A stretch of DNA of 64,000 bases, from contig NC_070640.1 of assembly GCF_947347685.1 (NCBI RefSeq), positions 11,597,659 through 11,661,658 of the forward strand, read 5' to 3'. The position numbers were made by a program, and so were the translations under genes. Shown here piece after piece: positions 26,801 to 36,461 of the stretch (its first letter is position 1; every line of letters begins with the position of its first letter). The DNA comes from Pleuronectes platessa (lineage: Eukaryota; Chordata; Actinopteri; Pleuronectiformes; Pleuronectidae). The notes below the pieces were generated by a model. The model searched no databases and was not told the DNA's origin. It saw only the letters and a list, made by a program, of their open reading frames with translations.

Positions 26801-29800
26801 ATTCTAACTGTTGGGGACTTTGGAATGTAGCTATTGTGCAGGTAAGTGTGATTTTCCGGTTTTTCAGCCAAAGTGCCAGGACTGATGTATAACTACACAC
26901 TGTGATTCACTTTATTAATGAAGTGCTGGCAGGTATGCCCAACACACATACTGCTTCAATAGCCCAGCGAGCCTTAATGGCTATAATAACTCCTTTGCTA
27001 AGTATCAGAGGTCTATCCAATGTCATCAGACTTCTCCCTCCCTTCCGCGAACACCCACACCCTCTCCCTCTTTCCCCACCACCTCTGAATTCTTTCAAAT
27101 TTGCCAAATGCTTTTTCATGGCTTGCAAATTAGTTTTGACCTTGTGGAGCTGAAAGGTTGAATCGTGCACAAGAGTTTCTTTGGTGTTTAAAATATTTAC
27201 AATTCACTTCTCATAATCGGCATTCGTGTGGCCAACCCCAGACCCTGTAGCCGCAGAAAAAGGGCTCACTGCCGAGAAGACAGCAATTATTCATGCCTGG
27301 TGTCTCTGCCTGCGGAGAAGACCGAAAAACTAAAATAATACACGTCTATACACTTGCGTAGAAAAAACTTTTATCCGTCGTTGGAGAACTAGTAACAGAG
27401 TGAACAAAAGAAACACAAATGTTGAAATCTTCTTTTATGTAATTTCACACTCTTTCGATCTTATGTAGATAATTAAGAAATCTAGAATAAATGAGAAAAC
27501 AAGAAGAAGACCATATATTTGTTAAAAGTTGTATAAAATATATTAATACAACTTAACTTTTTGCTTTAGAATATCATGTGGACTTCCACGTGATTTTCAC
27601 CGGTTCAGTAGAAAGAGCCATGGGAGTTAAAAAGGCCCTACCCTTCATGCCTTTAACCCAAAGTTCACCTATTCAAGCTGCTTTAGGCTGAGGACGAACC
27701 TTCTGTGAAAACTCAATAAGTGAATGGACAATTCTCATCCCTTGGAGGGATTCGTAACGGCTTTATTCCATTGCTATTGATCTTGTTTTAAATGGAGGGT
27801 AGGGGTTAGGCCATGTGACGAGCGAAAGGACATATTTTCTTGAGGGCAAGTGTCCAGAGCGGCTGTTTGGTAGCTGTGTTTAAACCAGAAAGGCCATGTT
27901 GGGGTTGCAGCATCCCCAGAGGGAGAGGGAGAGTGGTGGTTAAATATTGAACAGTGCCGGCCATCTTCCCTTTACTTTCCCTCCCAGTCCTCATTCCTCA
28001 CACAATAAAGCTGAGGAGCACAGGAGAAATTAAAACATAATGCAAAGGTCTCTCCACTTATTGCAGGGTACGCTTATTGATGACCTGTCACATTACCTCG
28101 CTTTGGGGAAGAATTATGGCAACAATTTGGGATAAAGTGTAGAGCAGAAAAAAGAGAAATCATTAGATCCCGAGGCTAGTGTTATGAATTACATATAATA
28201 GCAATTCTATTCGTTAAATCTCACCGGCAACGGACACTATCAGCAGTGTTGAAGAAGCACACGCATGCATGTGAACACTCCCATACGCACGAGGCAGTCT
28301 AATTTTAATTTGTTGACATGAGGTTTTATTCGCTGCTTTATTCATTTTTTCTCCACTCGTCTCCCTCAGGGGTTTGTGGTGGTGGCAACTTGCCTCCTCC
28401 AGTATCACTCATCGCTGACTGGCTACTGTTCCTGCTGCTCTTGTTCCGCCGTTGACTCACACAATGCAGCTCTCCGGAGCTAACGCAGGTTGTGACAGAG
28501 AAATGCTTAAGAGAAGCCACAGCACAGTCTTGATTATGCCGCCAAAGCAGTCGTATGAATGAAGTTATCGCCCTGCTCAGTCCTTTGTTGCATTTTAATC
28601 CTGGTTGGAAGCGATTATGCCTTCTGCAAAACACGGAGCCTCTTTTGTAGATGGATTTTTGCGAGTGACTTAATGAATTCATGTGATTAATTATATTGCT
28701 TTGCTTATAACTTCATGTTGTCACCCTGCTGACCACAATTTCTTTTCATACCGGGAAGAGACAGGAAGTATTCGGGCATTCAAGATAGTGTCCAAGTCCA
28801 CATGTGGGCTTTATTGAATGATTAGCTGGAATAATTAGTTTCTCTGATTCGAATTAATCCAATGTGACCTAGCAAGCGAGGACGCAGACAAACACACATG
28901 TGTTTTGGTAACGTTCCAGTCTTTCTTTGGATGCATTAGTATATGTGTCTTACCCGGCCCTCTGCTGCAGCCTCCAGGGATTCTTTTGTCTCAGCATTAC
29001 AGACCAGCATTAGATGTAAATCGGTGAGTTTCCAGTCTCAGCCCAAAAAGCTGAGAATAATTGACTCATTGAACAAGGGAAGTCTGCAGGCGCCTTCTCT
29101 CCCTTCACGTGCTCTGTGTGTGCAGGCACTTCTCCCTTTTGCGTCCCTAACTTAAACTGACCGTCACTGCAGTGTCATATTCCTGTTCCACATTCAATGA
29201 TCATGTGAAGTATTTTCAAATAAAAAGCTGGAACTTGGCACATCTTGAAATTATGGAAAATATCTTCAAACTTCCATCATTATCTATACTGCTCATGCTT
29301 TGAGGGCTGACATTGAGACAAACAACCATTCATTTATTTTAGAGTCTCCAATCAACCTATTGCCAAATCTGCATGTTTCTGGATTGGGGGAGGAAGCCGG
29401 GTATCCGAAGTAACTGGATACAAAGTGTTAAGGTTGTGTTGAGCTTCACCGCACTTTCAGTAAACAGGTGAACTGCTCTTTGTGCAGTAGTAGGGGAGCA
29501 GCTTCAGTGTTCTCTGGACTTAGTCCTGGTGCTGGTCTTTGGCTCAATTCCTGCAGGTCACTTTCATAGTTTCAGTTAGAAAGCAACAACCTGCCACTGT
29601 CACCACTAGCCAAACAAACAGGCAGGTTAAGAACGGGAACTCCACTAGTTAATGTAGAAATTATTATGTTACGATGCACTATTACTCTCTCTCACTCACA
29701 CACATTCACACACACACATACACTTACACACATACACACACACACACAAAGATTCCCTGAAACCACCAACCAGCTGATTTATTGATCCGAGCAACTGGAG

Positions 29801-32800
29801 CCATTGCTTCACAAAGCTTTATCTTAGATATAGAGAGGAAATGGTTTAATCCCAAAGAAGAAACAGATGCCTGTAGGGCATGAATTTAATATAAAAACTA
29901 TTTAATACCGAGGGGAAAAGTGAGGGAGGCAGAAATGTACAGTATGTTAACAGCAGTATATAAATACCATTTGACTATAGCTTGCTGAAAATGTTCAACA
30001 CTGCGTCTGAACTGTTCAAATTTGTGCGGAGGATGGTTTCCTCTCAGGCCCGAGAGAAGCTGTAACAATATTTTACAGAGGAGGAGACGTTGCTTCTGAA
30101 GTTTTTCTGACATTGGCAGCAAATGCAGTGTTTGAAGAATGAGCTAAGGGCACATATTCAATATTCAGTACACACAACGAGGAAGTTACTCAAGTCAAAC
30201 CTTTTAGTGCTTTGACTGCTCAGCCACTCCACTCCCAGCTTCCCCTCTTATAGATTTCCCATTTACCTTTTTATGCAAAGATCAGGAAACTCGATTCACC
30301 ACCTAGCGTGTGATATTGCAGGTATAAGGTCGGATCAGCGTGACATGGAAGTGGTGGCATTATTGAAGCAGGGGACAAGTGTAGGGTCATAATTTCTCTC
30401 CAGCTTAGCCCTTGATTGAATTGACTATATGACATTTCACTAGAACTCATAATTATTCCTTTGCATAATTAAACCTCTGTACCACAGAGTTCTATCAAGG
30501 ACTAAGAATGTTTTAGTGAGTCACATTTCAGTCATTACCAGTGTTCTTCTTGAAGTTTGGCAGAAAATGTTCAGCAGCTTTGCCACATGCTTTTACTTGG
30601 ATGTATAGGATGTTTGAAGTTCTTTCCAAGCTGGATACTTTCATTTAAGTGTTGGCATCAGACATTAGCCGCCGCCATTATCTCTTTAAAAAAGCAGTTT
30701 GTCACCAAAGCACAATGAATCCTGGGATGAGTTGGCCCGAGAAGGATCCACCTGTTGGAGGACACATCCATCAGCTGCAGTTGGAAGGTCTTTTAAAATT
30801 GGACAGCGTTGTTGTTCGGCTGTGATGCAATCCGTCTTCAAAGGCAGCTCCAGAAAGCACCGGCCCCTGAATTGAGACACACATTATGGCTCTATTCTTT
30901 GACTATGTTTTATATTATATATTCTTCCATTTCGAGTCTTCACACAGTCCTGACCACCCCCCATCACACCTCCTTTTGCAGTTAGCCCATATGGAGCCGG
31001 CATCAGTGAAACAGATCCGATGAGGAGATAGTCGAGCAGTTAAAGAGTAACAATTTGGTTCAGTCTGGCCAAGCTGTGCCTCACAGAAGCCCTGAACCCG
31101 TTTCATTTATTAAACAAGCCCCATTCGCAAGGCCAGACGACAAGGAGAGCGTTATAAATATTAAAAGAGGAGTTTGCTCTGCCACGCTCACATATTAAAT
31201 CACACAGAGAAGAATGTATGTGCCCTTATTAAAAGATAATGTGTTCTGCAGCCATAAAAATATATCCCTCTCCTCCTTGTCTCACTCGAGCTGAAATTTC
31301 AACCTTTTTCTTTATATCAATCTCTCTTTTTTCTTTTCTTTTACTCGGTGTGTCTTTATGAACCCTCGCTGTTTTGGGTTTTTTCCGCTCTATAGTGTAG
31401 CAGTGGATTAGAAGAGAATACACAAGAACACAATACATAAGCCATGTTTAGCAGTTGAAGGCCAAGGCACTCAGGCTAAGTGTATTTACACTTTGTACTT
31501 TATATAATGACGACAGGTCATCGGCTTCTGTTGCTTCACAAACATCAAGCTGAAGGAAAATCAATTGAATAATCACCCCATTTTAGCTTGGAAGATATAT
31601 GATATTTATAATAAATAAACACATATACACATAGGAAAGTCGAGTGGGCAGAGAGTGATTTACTGTCGCTGGCATTTCAACCTTTAGACGATTAAACATA
31701 GTTTAAAAAAGGAGCTTTTCTTCAACAGCAGGGGCAAAATCCCAGTTGTCTCACACAGAGCACTACAGGAGCCTTATTGCTTTATCTAAACTTAACTTAC
31801 ATCTTCTTCTCTCTTCTTCTCTTATTGCATTGCTGAGCTAACCTGTCGTTCTCATCCAAGACTTTTCATTGTGTCGTTCAGCCTGTGTTCACTTGACAAA
31901 TATATAAAACTTTACATTGAACTTGAAGAATGAGCAATGCTTCACTTATTTTCCTAACAACCTGGTTGAGGTCCAACCAGTATTTTTTTTATCTTTCTTC
32001 GGAAAGATGCAGGAAGCTCTTCACATTTTGATCCTGAGGCAATGCAAGCAGGGATCTTAGGGTACGTCTGCATTTGTTTGTAAAACATCAGGATTATGCA
32101 AAAGTCGAGTCCGAACCTCAAATTCCTAGAGAATAATTCATGGATCTCGATGAATCTTTTTTGGGGGGGAACTGATATTATTGGCGCAGCTCCAAATAAT
32201 ACAATTTGGATGTAATGAATTTACATCTGGTTTCATAAGGGAACAGTTGGGCTTTGACGGAGGTATGCGGTCAACTGAGTGACACTCTAGTGGAAACTGG
32301 ATTTACGAGGTTTGTCAATAGTTGAGTAAAGTGTTTTGGGATTTGGGGGAATTTTCGAAAATCAGCTTTGAGAAATGAGCTTGTCTTCTATTTCAAATTG
32401 CCTTGTTAAAGTTAGTGATGAGTTCTTCAAGAGTTTATGAGAGCCCATGTTCTCCATGGTGGTTTACGTTCATATTTAATCTCATTTAGTTTTGCTGGTG
32501 CCATAGTGCTAATGGTAAGTCATCATCTTATTAATAAAATTGTTAACTAGATAATCACAGGAGTGAGGAAGGAGCCCTGTTATTAATACGATTTATCAAA
32601 CTTCAGATAACGTTTCCTGACAACCGGCTCAGGAACAAAGCTACATGATGATAACAATGCAGAGGAAACATGCAGCAGTTTAATTACAGAGGATCAATCC
32701 TTAGACCATGAGTAATAATTATATCCAACGTTTGGCCCCGGTTGTGAGGCTGCCTCTTAACATGTTGGATAAAATCAAAGGAGCTCAGCAATTTCAGCAA

Positions 32801-35800
32801 CTTATCAGCTTTAGACTCAACCATTGCATCCACGTGTAGATTAAAAGACTAGAATGTTGCCATAATGGTTCTGACCAGAGACAACATTACAGTAAACCCA
32901 TCTATAACCAACCAATAGGAATGTTTAGTAACAGTTCAGAGCCTCAGCAAATAGAGAAGCAGCCAGGCCGCAATTATACCATTCAACCAAACCCTAATAA
33001 CTACATCATGGAGGGGATGTCATAATTAGAACAGTAGGTTTGTTGCTTTTTAACCAGGTTTCAGTTTTAAATTACTTTATGTTCAGAAATTTGTTAATTA
33101 ATAACAAACGTGCCACACAAGTCCATTTTACCTTATCCAGTCTGTCTCAGTGAAGTTGAACATATGGTATCAGGATCAAATGATTCCTACTTATACCACA
33201 CGTTGGTTTAACAGATAAGTCACAGGGGCGATAAATTGCCAATGCAGAGTCATGGTGAGAGAAAAAGAAATAAATCATTAAAATACAACACAGTAAGTTT
33301 TTCAAACCACCGCTGCAGCATAATCAGCTTCCCTGCCATTGATCTTCATTCTCAGTATGTGGTTAACAATTTCCACTTTGATAGTAAATCATATATATAT
33401 ATATATATATTCTACCTTTGCTGGAGCTGCGGGATATTAATACAGTAGCATATATCGTAAGATGTTATTTTAACAACATTAAATCCTCTTCACGTCGCGA
33501 TAGCAATCAATACGGAAAGTCGTCTGGAAAAAACAAGAGGAATTTGGCAGAAAGATGCTGAAGAGACGATGATCAGAAGTCGGTCAGCGAGTCACAAGAG
33601 AGCCGGCTTCCAGCAGTTGTGATGCAGTGAGCGTTCATGTTTTAGGAGACGTGGCTTTGACGAGAGGTCCGATGGGAGGGGGTGGGGATCTACTGGTTAC
33701 AAGATTTCAAATTGTAGCCTGTCCTCGCTTCTCCAGGATTACCAACCCTAGCTTTAAGGTCTCTGTCCTGATTCATACTAACTGAGCGGCTCTGTTCCGT
33801 GAAGGGACAAGCTGCAATCCCTCTGGAGCTAGCTTTCTATTCTACTCAGACGACTGGTTTTCAGTGTCATTTTCCTTCAAGGTCAAAAGTGATGCAGTAG
33901 CGTTGAATCGAACATGGCCTGGAGGTGTCCAGGGGGTTGGCATACATCCCAGCCACTTGGACATGACACCAGCATATAGAATGTGCGATGTGTAGCATCC
34001 TGTGTAGACGTGTGTGTGTGGTGAGGAGCTGTTTGTGCCAGCACTGGGTTGTAACAACTAAACTGAGGCACAGACAGACAGTGGGTGTGTATGTTGACAT
34101 CCCGACAGGTAGAGGTGAAGAGACACAGCCATGTGTGAATCTAAACGCCTGAGTCCTCGCCGGGGGAACGTTCCTCGCCTCTCCGCTCCACTGACCAAGC
34201 AGCACAGTGAACCCGCGCCACGCATGTCTGCATGTAGGAGTGCGCGGGCATGAGTGTGTATTTGTCGGCACGGAGGCGGCGGAGCGTGGCGGCCTGGTCG
34301 CTCGGACCCCGGGAGTTATGGGCCGAGTGCGAGCCAGCTGTTCAACTCGGCCTCATGGGCGGACTCGGAAATGAAAAGGAGAATACTGAAGAGGAGAAGA
34401 GGCGATGTGCGACGTGGGCTGTGTCCAAACCAGACTTCTCTCTGTGCACACACCACTCTGACATGTTAACCACCACGAGCCCCACACACACAAACACAAA
34501 GACACATAGTGACACCGGTGCTCAGAGGAGGATAATGAGACGAGTGCTAATTTCTCAGGTGTCACGGACTGATATGAATAATACACGTTATCCCGTCACC
34601 CATCTCCCCACTGCTGCCACTGTCAACCTTTTTTTTTTTTTAGATCCTTCCCCAGTGCAGTGTCAGTGTCACACCCTCACTCTTACCTTGAATAGCCTGA
34701 AAGTCAGACTTGGTGGAAAAAATGGAAGCGAATAATAAAATGTAATAAGCTTTTGCTGAAGTAAAGGGAAACCTCTGATGAGTTTTTATTTCCATGAGGC
34801 GTGAACGAGCTAATAACGCTGCCTCCGCTCTCACACGACTGTTACAATCATTTCTGCCGCTGTTCCGACGGCGAGGGACCAGTTCCAACTCTCTAACACC
34901 TAATTCATTTCCCCGACAACAATCCCCCTCGCCAGGGAAACAGAAGAAGATTGATCTTTCCGTTTTTTATTTTCCGTTTGATGATTTATTTACTGTGTAC
35001 TACTCCTCTGCTGCTGCCCTCGTTTGCATGTTGGGGACTCCGCGCGGGTGGTCCTGAATTATTCACCTCTTTATTCCAACTGTCTTTTATTCTCTCCTCC
35101 TTTCATTTTGCAGGGCGAACGCACGCCTGCCCGCTCTGTCTCAATGTGTTGTCCGTCTCTCTGCCTCTCTCTCTCTCTCTCTCCATTATTATTCTCAGAG
35201 TGCGAGGCAGTTCAGCTCCGGCTGCATGATGTGAATGGCGAGAGGGGAATGACAGCAGCTCAAAACAATCATTAGATCAGGAACAAGCTGGGAATAATCT
35301 TCTGCTTCCTCCTTGCTCTGTTTTGTATTACCTGCCTCTCGCCGCTCCTCTGGCCCTCACTCCCTCTCCTCACCAGCCGATGCCGTCATCCTCTCTCTCT
35401 GTTTCTCTCTGTGTGTCTCTCCTTAGATCCCAACGCTCTGGGGCAGCACGGCACGGACCATGCCTTGATCGGAGGAGTGGTGGCCGTCGTGGTCTTCGTC
35501 ACCTTGTGTTTAATCATTGTTCTGGGAAGATACCTGGCCAGGCATAAAGGTAAATCCTCGGTGGAGCAGACCTGAGTCTCTCGAGGCTCCGGGAAACCAG
35601 CGGAGCACATCCTACTTGTCCCATTACACACCAGAGACCCTCACCATTCCCAATGCACAAATGTCCGACATACACCCAGTGGAGAAGAAGCCTTGAGTCA
35701 TGCACATATGAGAAGCACTGATGGACAGGAGACATTAATGTTCAGGACACGTCGTTATGGACATAGTTTTTTTCGGTTTTCATATTTTTAGACAATGCCT

Positions 35801-36461
35801 CAATGTCGAAATATGTGGAATGGAAATAACTAAATGAAAAATGTGATGAATTAATATATAAGTTTATGAATTCTTAGTTGCAGCTTTCGAACTATGGATT
35901 AACTGTGATATTAAAAGGTGATTTAGAAGGTCACACAGTCCCTGTATCATATTCTTAACGCACTTGCTCAGTGATACAATGGAGTTCGTGACATATGACT
36001 TAATTGGCTTGAACATTTAGCATCTCTGCGAAAGAGAGAGAAGCTTTGGCTTCAAAGTTAATTGTCAGTTTTCAGCCCTCATGCTTTTTACTCGGAGAGC
36101 TGCATCACATTATTTGGAGGTGAAACTCTGAGTTACACACACACACACACACACACACACCTTCTCTCTGCTTTATTAACACACTCGTCACTATCCGAGC
36201 TCCTCATTCCCTATATGAATAATGCAGCATTACTGATGTTGTCTTCAGATGTGTTTTTCGCCTCAGGAAGCAAACAGCACGCAGGGCTGCTCTGTATTTG
36301 TTTTCCTCGATACAGATTTGTTTGTTTTTTTCGTTTCCTCAGGAACGTACTTGACAAACGAAGCCAAAGGAGCGGACGACGCGCCCGACGCCGACACAGC
36401 CATCATCAACGCTGAGGGCAACCATGCACACGCAGAAGAAAAGAAAGAATACTTCATTTAG
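3754..36461 (+). CDS. cadm2: cadm2, cell adhesion molecule 2 (partial: 5' exons outside the window; eight exons joined)
   Basis: Synaptic immunoglobulin-superfamily adhesion protein that acts at the plasma membrane by homophilic and heterophilic trans binding (known for the family). Eight exons with canonical GT/AG ends join into one frame of 358 residues plus stop. Local residue numbering starts at the TTA codon at 3756: Ig1 C-terminal half 1-50, Ig2 52-151, Ig3 152-240, Pro/Thr stalk 241-279, transmembrane helix about 291-311, cytoplasmic tail 312-358. Cysteine pairs of Ig2 (C75/C129) and Ig3 (C174/C222) are intact; C33 pairs with a cysteine encoded upstream. The tail carries GTYLTNEAKG (4.1/FERM-binding type) and ends in EYFI (PDZ ligand). 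I prefer CADM2 over CADM1/3/4 because of LRDNRIEL..ASW, GSKPAAD.RWF, DPNAL..DHALIGG and the APDADTAIINAEG tail. Whether it is the a or b teleost duplicate cannot be told. The start codon, signal peptide and promoter are outside the window. Confidence 0.93.
5679..5709 (+). repeat. (AC)n microsatellite
   Basis: About 15 AC units, preceded by imperfect CA-rich sequence from 5590. Confidence 0.97.
6474..6496 (+). repeat. (AC)n microsatellite
   Basis: About 11 AC units within an intron. Confidence 0.95.
7013..7150 (+). CDS. cadm2: cadm2 exon: N-terminal half of Ig domain 2
   Basis: 138-bp exon, phase 1 at both ends, with acceptor TCCTGTAG and donor GTGCGT at 7151. It encodes GVPKKPEIDGL, then the B-strand cysteine C75 in VTLTC and the core tryptophan W88 in GSKPAADLRWF. 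Together with the next exon it makes a complete Ig domain. The GSKPAAD..W segment is the strongest within-family signature here and favours CADM2. The long minus-strand frame over this exon is its antisense shadow, not a gene. Confidence 0.94.
10307..10390 (+). repeat. (TG)~40 microsatellite
   Basis: One of the longest simple repeats in the window: about 80 bp of alternating TG with a single C near the end, then a T-rich stretch and a further GT run at about 10410-10428. Long alternating purine-pyrimidine runs can adopt Z-DNA. Confidence 0.98.
11822..11849 (+). repeat. (CA)14 microsatellite
   Basis: CA dinucleotide run in the 11-kb intron. Confidence 0.96.
11960..12510 (+). repeat. degenerate G-rich GGTA/GGGT short-motif tract
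   Basis: About 550 bp in which variants of TATGGTA, GTAGGGTA and GGTTATGG recur in direct orientation with irregular spacing. The + strand is nearly free of C. It looks like a decayed minisatellite of a 5-10 bp unit. Many GGG runs are separated by short A/T-containing spacers. There is no array of exact TTAGGG, so it is not telomeric sequence. Confidence 0.8.
16731..16777. repeat. perfect 22-bp inverted repeat (hairpin/cruciform)
   Basis: Arm 16731-16752 (begins GCAGCGGAAAATGAGG) is exactly the reverse complement of 16756-16777, with only AGA between them. No mismatch occurs in 22 bp. It lies in the intron splitting Ig2. Confidence 0.95.
18299..18460 (+). CDS. cadm2: cadm2 exon: C-terminal half of Ig domain 2
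   Basis: 162-bp exon after an 11.1-kb intron, phase 1 at both ends. The acceptor is CTCCAAAG and the donor GTGAGT at 18461. It encodes KTFTVRSSLNMYVDR followed by D-D-G-V-A-Y-T-C129, the F-strand cysteine of Ig2, and ends in EVLEVHY. An N-glycosylation sequon NAS lies at local residues 102-104, just before KTF. The frame is continuous with the 7013-7150 exon, and no residues expected for the domain appear to be missing, so no extra exon is needed in the 11-kb intron. Confidence 0.94.
18461..18891 (+). other. cadm2: cadm2 intron (431 bp)
   Basis: Phase-1 intron between Ig2 and Ig3. AT-rich in the middle, with nothing distinctive beyond its splice sites (GTGAGT and TGTCCTAG). Confidence 0.92.
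18892..18982 (+). CDS. cadm2: cadm2 exon: N-terminal part of Ig domain 3
   Basis: 91-bp exon with acceptor TGTCCTAG and donor GTAAGT at 18983. It starts in phase 1 and ends in phase 2, the only phase change in this part of the gene. It encodes PPRVDIISSLTVPQEGQ and the B-strand cysteine C174 in LKLECVSIGNP. It is separated from its partner exon by an intron of only 101 bp. The phase change means the two Ig3 exons must be used together to keep the frame. Confidence 0.94.
18983..19083 (+). other. cadm2: cadm2 intron (101 bp)
   Basis: Phase-2 mini-intron inside Ig3, with donor GTAAGT and a CT-rich stretch before acceptor CCTCCCAG. It is the shortest intron in the window. Confidence 0.93.
19084..19262 (+). 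CDS. cadm2: cadm2 exon: C-terminal part of Ig domain 3
   Basis: 179-bp exon with acceptor CCTCCCAG and donor GTGAGT at 19263; phase 2 in, phase 1 out. It encodes the core tryptophan W187 in VTWTKDG, DLDRMIVEGREL, and NKTDNGTYRC with F-strand cysteine C222, then EATNHLGASRAEYVL. Two adjacent N-glycosylation sequons are present, N213-K-T and N217-G-T. The stretch NKTDNGTYRCEATN is a hallmark of CADM membrane-proximal Ig domains, here in its CADM2-like form. Confidence 0.95.
19263..21876 (+). other. cadm2: cadm2 intron (2.6 kb)
   Basis: Phase-1 intron between Ig3 and the stalk exon. It contains (AC)13 at 19633-19658 and a poly(T) run near 21364-21382. No coding signal was recognised. Confidence 0.88.
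19633..19658 (+). repeat. (AC)13 microsatellite
   Basis: AC dinucleotide run in an intron. Confidence 0.96.
21877..21990 (+). CDS. cadm2: cadm2 exon: Pro/Thr/Ser-rich stalk, probable cassette exon
   Basis: 114-bp exon, phase 1 at both ends. The acceptor follows a pyrimidine-rich tract ending CCACCAG; the donor GTACAG at 21991 is weaker than the others in the gene. It encodes 38 residues, starting DFPTTPPPSTTPP, with 10 prolines and 10 Ser/Thr and no cysteine. This is a mucin-like stalk between Ig3 and the membrane and a likely O-glycosylation region. Being divisible by three and phase-symmetric, it can be skipped in frame: Tyr240 would then be followed directly by D-P-N-A-L. CADM family members are known to splice stalk exons alternatively. 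That this exon is used is inferred from frame, position and composition, as its sequence is poorly conserved. Confidence 0.78.
23652..23706. repeat. alternating triple inverted repeat
   Basis: CAAAGTGGCACAC (23652-23664), its reverse complement (23669-23681), then the first orientation again (23691-23703). The second and third units extend to a 16-bp perfect stem (23666-23681 with 23691-23706, 9-nt loop). The middle arm can pair with either neighbour. Confidence 0.93.
24668..24674 (+). promoter_or_regulatory. TATA-like element (low confidence)
   Basis: TATATAA in a GC-richer surround, with CATCAGTTCC about 30 bases downstream as a possible initiator. No coding exon follows with a recognisable product. 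It could be a chance match or part of an old retroelement. Confidence 0.15.
25756..26329 (-). mobile_element. solo LTR of a retrotransposon with 5-bp target duplication
   Basis: A 564-bp element (25761-26324) begins TGTTAGG and ends CTTAACA, so it has TG...CA termini with a short terminal inverted repeat. It is flanked by the perfect 5-bp direct repeat AATAT (25756-25760 and 26325-26329). Read on the minus strand it has a TTTAAG TATA-like site near its middle and GAAATAAAGAAG, a poly(A) signal, followed by a TTGGGTCC tail near the end, as expected of U3-R-U5. The family resembles abundant fish LTRs ending in TTTGGGTCC-type tails; I cannot name it. No internal gag/pol sequence remains. Confidence 0.82.
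29692..29748 (+). repeat. imperfect CA-rich microsatellite
   Basis: CA units interrupted by CATTCA, CATA and CTTA variants, suggesting an old, decaying array. Confidence 0.93.
32121..32296 (+). repeat. dispersed fish repeat, 3' part
   Basis: Segment with GAGAATAATTCATGGATCTC, later GCTTTGACGGAGGTATGCGG and CAACTGAGTGACACTCTAGT. From memory this matches the tail of a repeat very common in teleosts. Another copy with the beginning and a shortened end is at 48323-48505. Its class is not asserted. Confidence 0.6.
33391..33410 (+). repeat. (AT)10 microsatellite
   Basis: AT dinucleotide run. Confidence 0.93.
33580..33760 (+). repeat. dispersed repeat family A, copy 1
   Basis: Contains TCAGCGAGTCAC, GTGGCTTTGACGAG, GATGGGAGG and the core GCTTCTCCAGGATTACC continuing to CCTAGCTTTA (core at 33727-33756). 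The same ordered blocks occur at 57555-57730 (+), and the core is reversed at 37810-37839. Three copies in 24 kb show it is a dispersed element; boundaries are approximate. Confidence 0.75.
35427..35549 (+). CDS. cadm2: cadm2 exon: transmembrane segment
   Basis: 123-bp exon, phase 1 at both ends. The acceptor is CTCCTTAG after a CT-rich tract and the donor GTAAAT at 35550. It encodes DPNALGQHGTDHALIGG, then a 21-residue hydrophobic helix (about local residues 291-311, rich in Val/Ile/Leu), then the stop-transfer and juxtamembrane residues GRYLARHK. This matches the CADM2 transmembrane exon closely. The preceding intron is 13.4 kb, the longest complete intron in the window. Confidence 0.95.
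35550..36342 (+). other. cadm2: cadm2 intron (793 bp)
   Basis: Phase-1 intron between the transmembrane and tail exons, with an (AC)13 run at 36135-36160. Read-through into it would add GKSSVEQT after HK and stop at TGA (35573-35575), losing both cytoplasmic motifs. Confidence 0.92.
36135..36160 (+). repeat. (AC)13 microsatellite
   Basis: AC dinucleotide run in the last cadm2 intron. Confidence 0.96.
36343..36461 (+). CDS. cadm2: cadm2 terminal coding exon: cytoplasmic tail with 4.1- and PDZ-binding motifs
   Basis: Last coding exon; acceptor TTCCTCAG at 36335-36342, stop TAG at 36459-36461. With the final G of the previous exon it encodes GTYLTNEAKGADDAPDADTA, then IINAEG, a variable NHAHAEE patch, and KKEYFI at the carboxyl end. 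The GTYLTNEAKG part is the FERM/protein 4.1 recruitment motif, and EYFI is a type II PDZ ligand of the CADM/syndecan/neurexin kind (both known for the family). LTNEAKG with APDADTA points to CADM2 rather than CADM1 (FTHEAKG, AADADTA). Confidence 0.96.

Larger units (their letters stand above)
21991..35426 (+). other. cadm2: cadm2 intron (13.4 kb)
   Basis: Phase-1 intron between the stalk and transmembrane exons. It holds an alternating inverted repeat (23652-23706), a GC-richer patch near 24000-24070, a TATA-like motif at 24668, a solo LTR (25761-26324), CA-rich sequence (29692-29748), a fish dispersed repeat tail (32121-32296), (AT)10 at 33391-33410, a second dispersed repeat (about 33580-33760) and a CpG-rich patch (about 34140-34400). 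Further small alternative stalk exons cannot be excluded by eye; none was recognised. Confidence 0.85.

Noticed and set aside
28338..28682. 114-codon minus-strand ORF
   Set aside because: No recognisable domain, no supporting splice sites and a mixed composition typical of chance open frames in an intron.
34250..34735. 161-codon + strand ORF
   Set aside because: It lies in a GC-richer intronic patch, has low-complexity Thr/His runs from CACACA sequence and no recognisable domain, and is not linked by splice sites to cadm2.
3754..36461. Assignment to cadm1, cadm3 or cadm4
   Set aside because: CADM1 would be expected to have FTHEAKG and AADADTA in the tail, CADM3 a different Ig2/Ig3 and a GGQSGG-type tail, and CADM4 a diverged tail ending EEFFI. 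The observed LRDNRIEL..ASW, GSKPAAD.RWF, DHALIGG and LTNEAKG combination fits CADM2. This rests on remembered family sequences, not a search.
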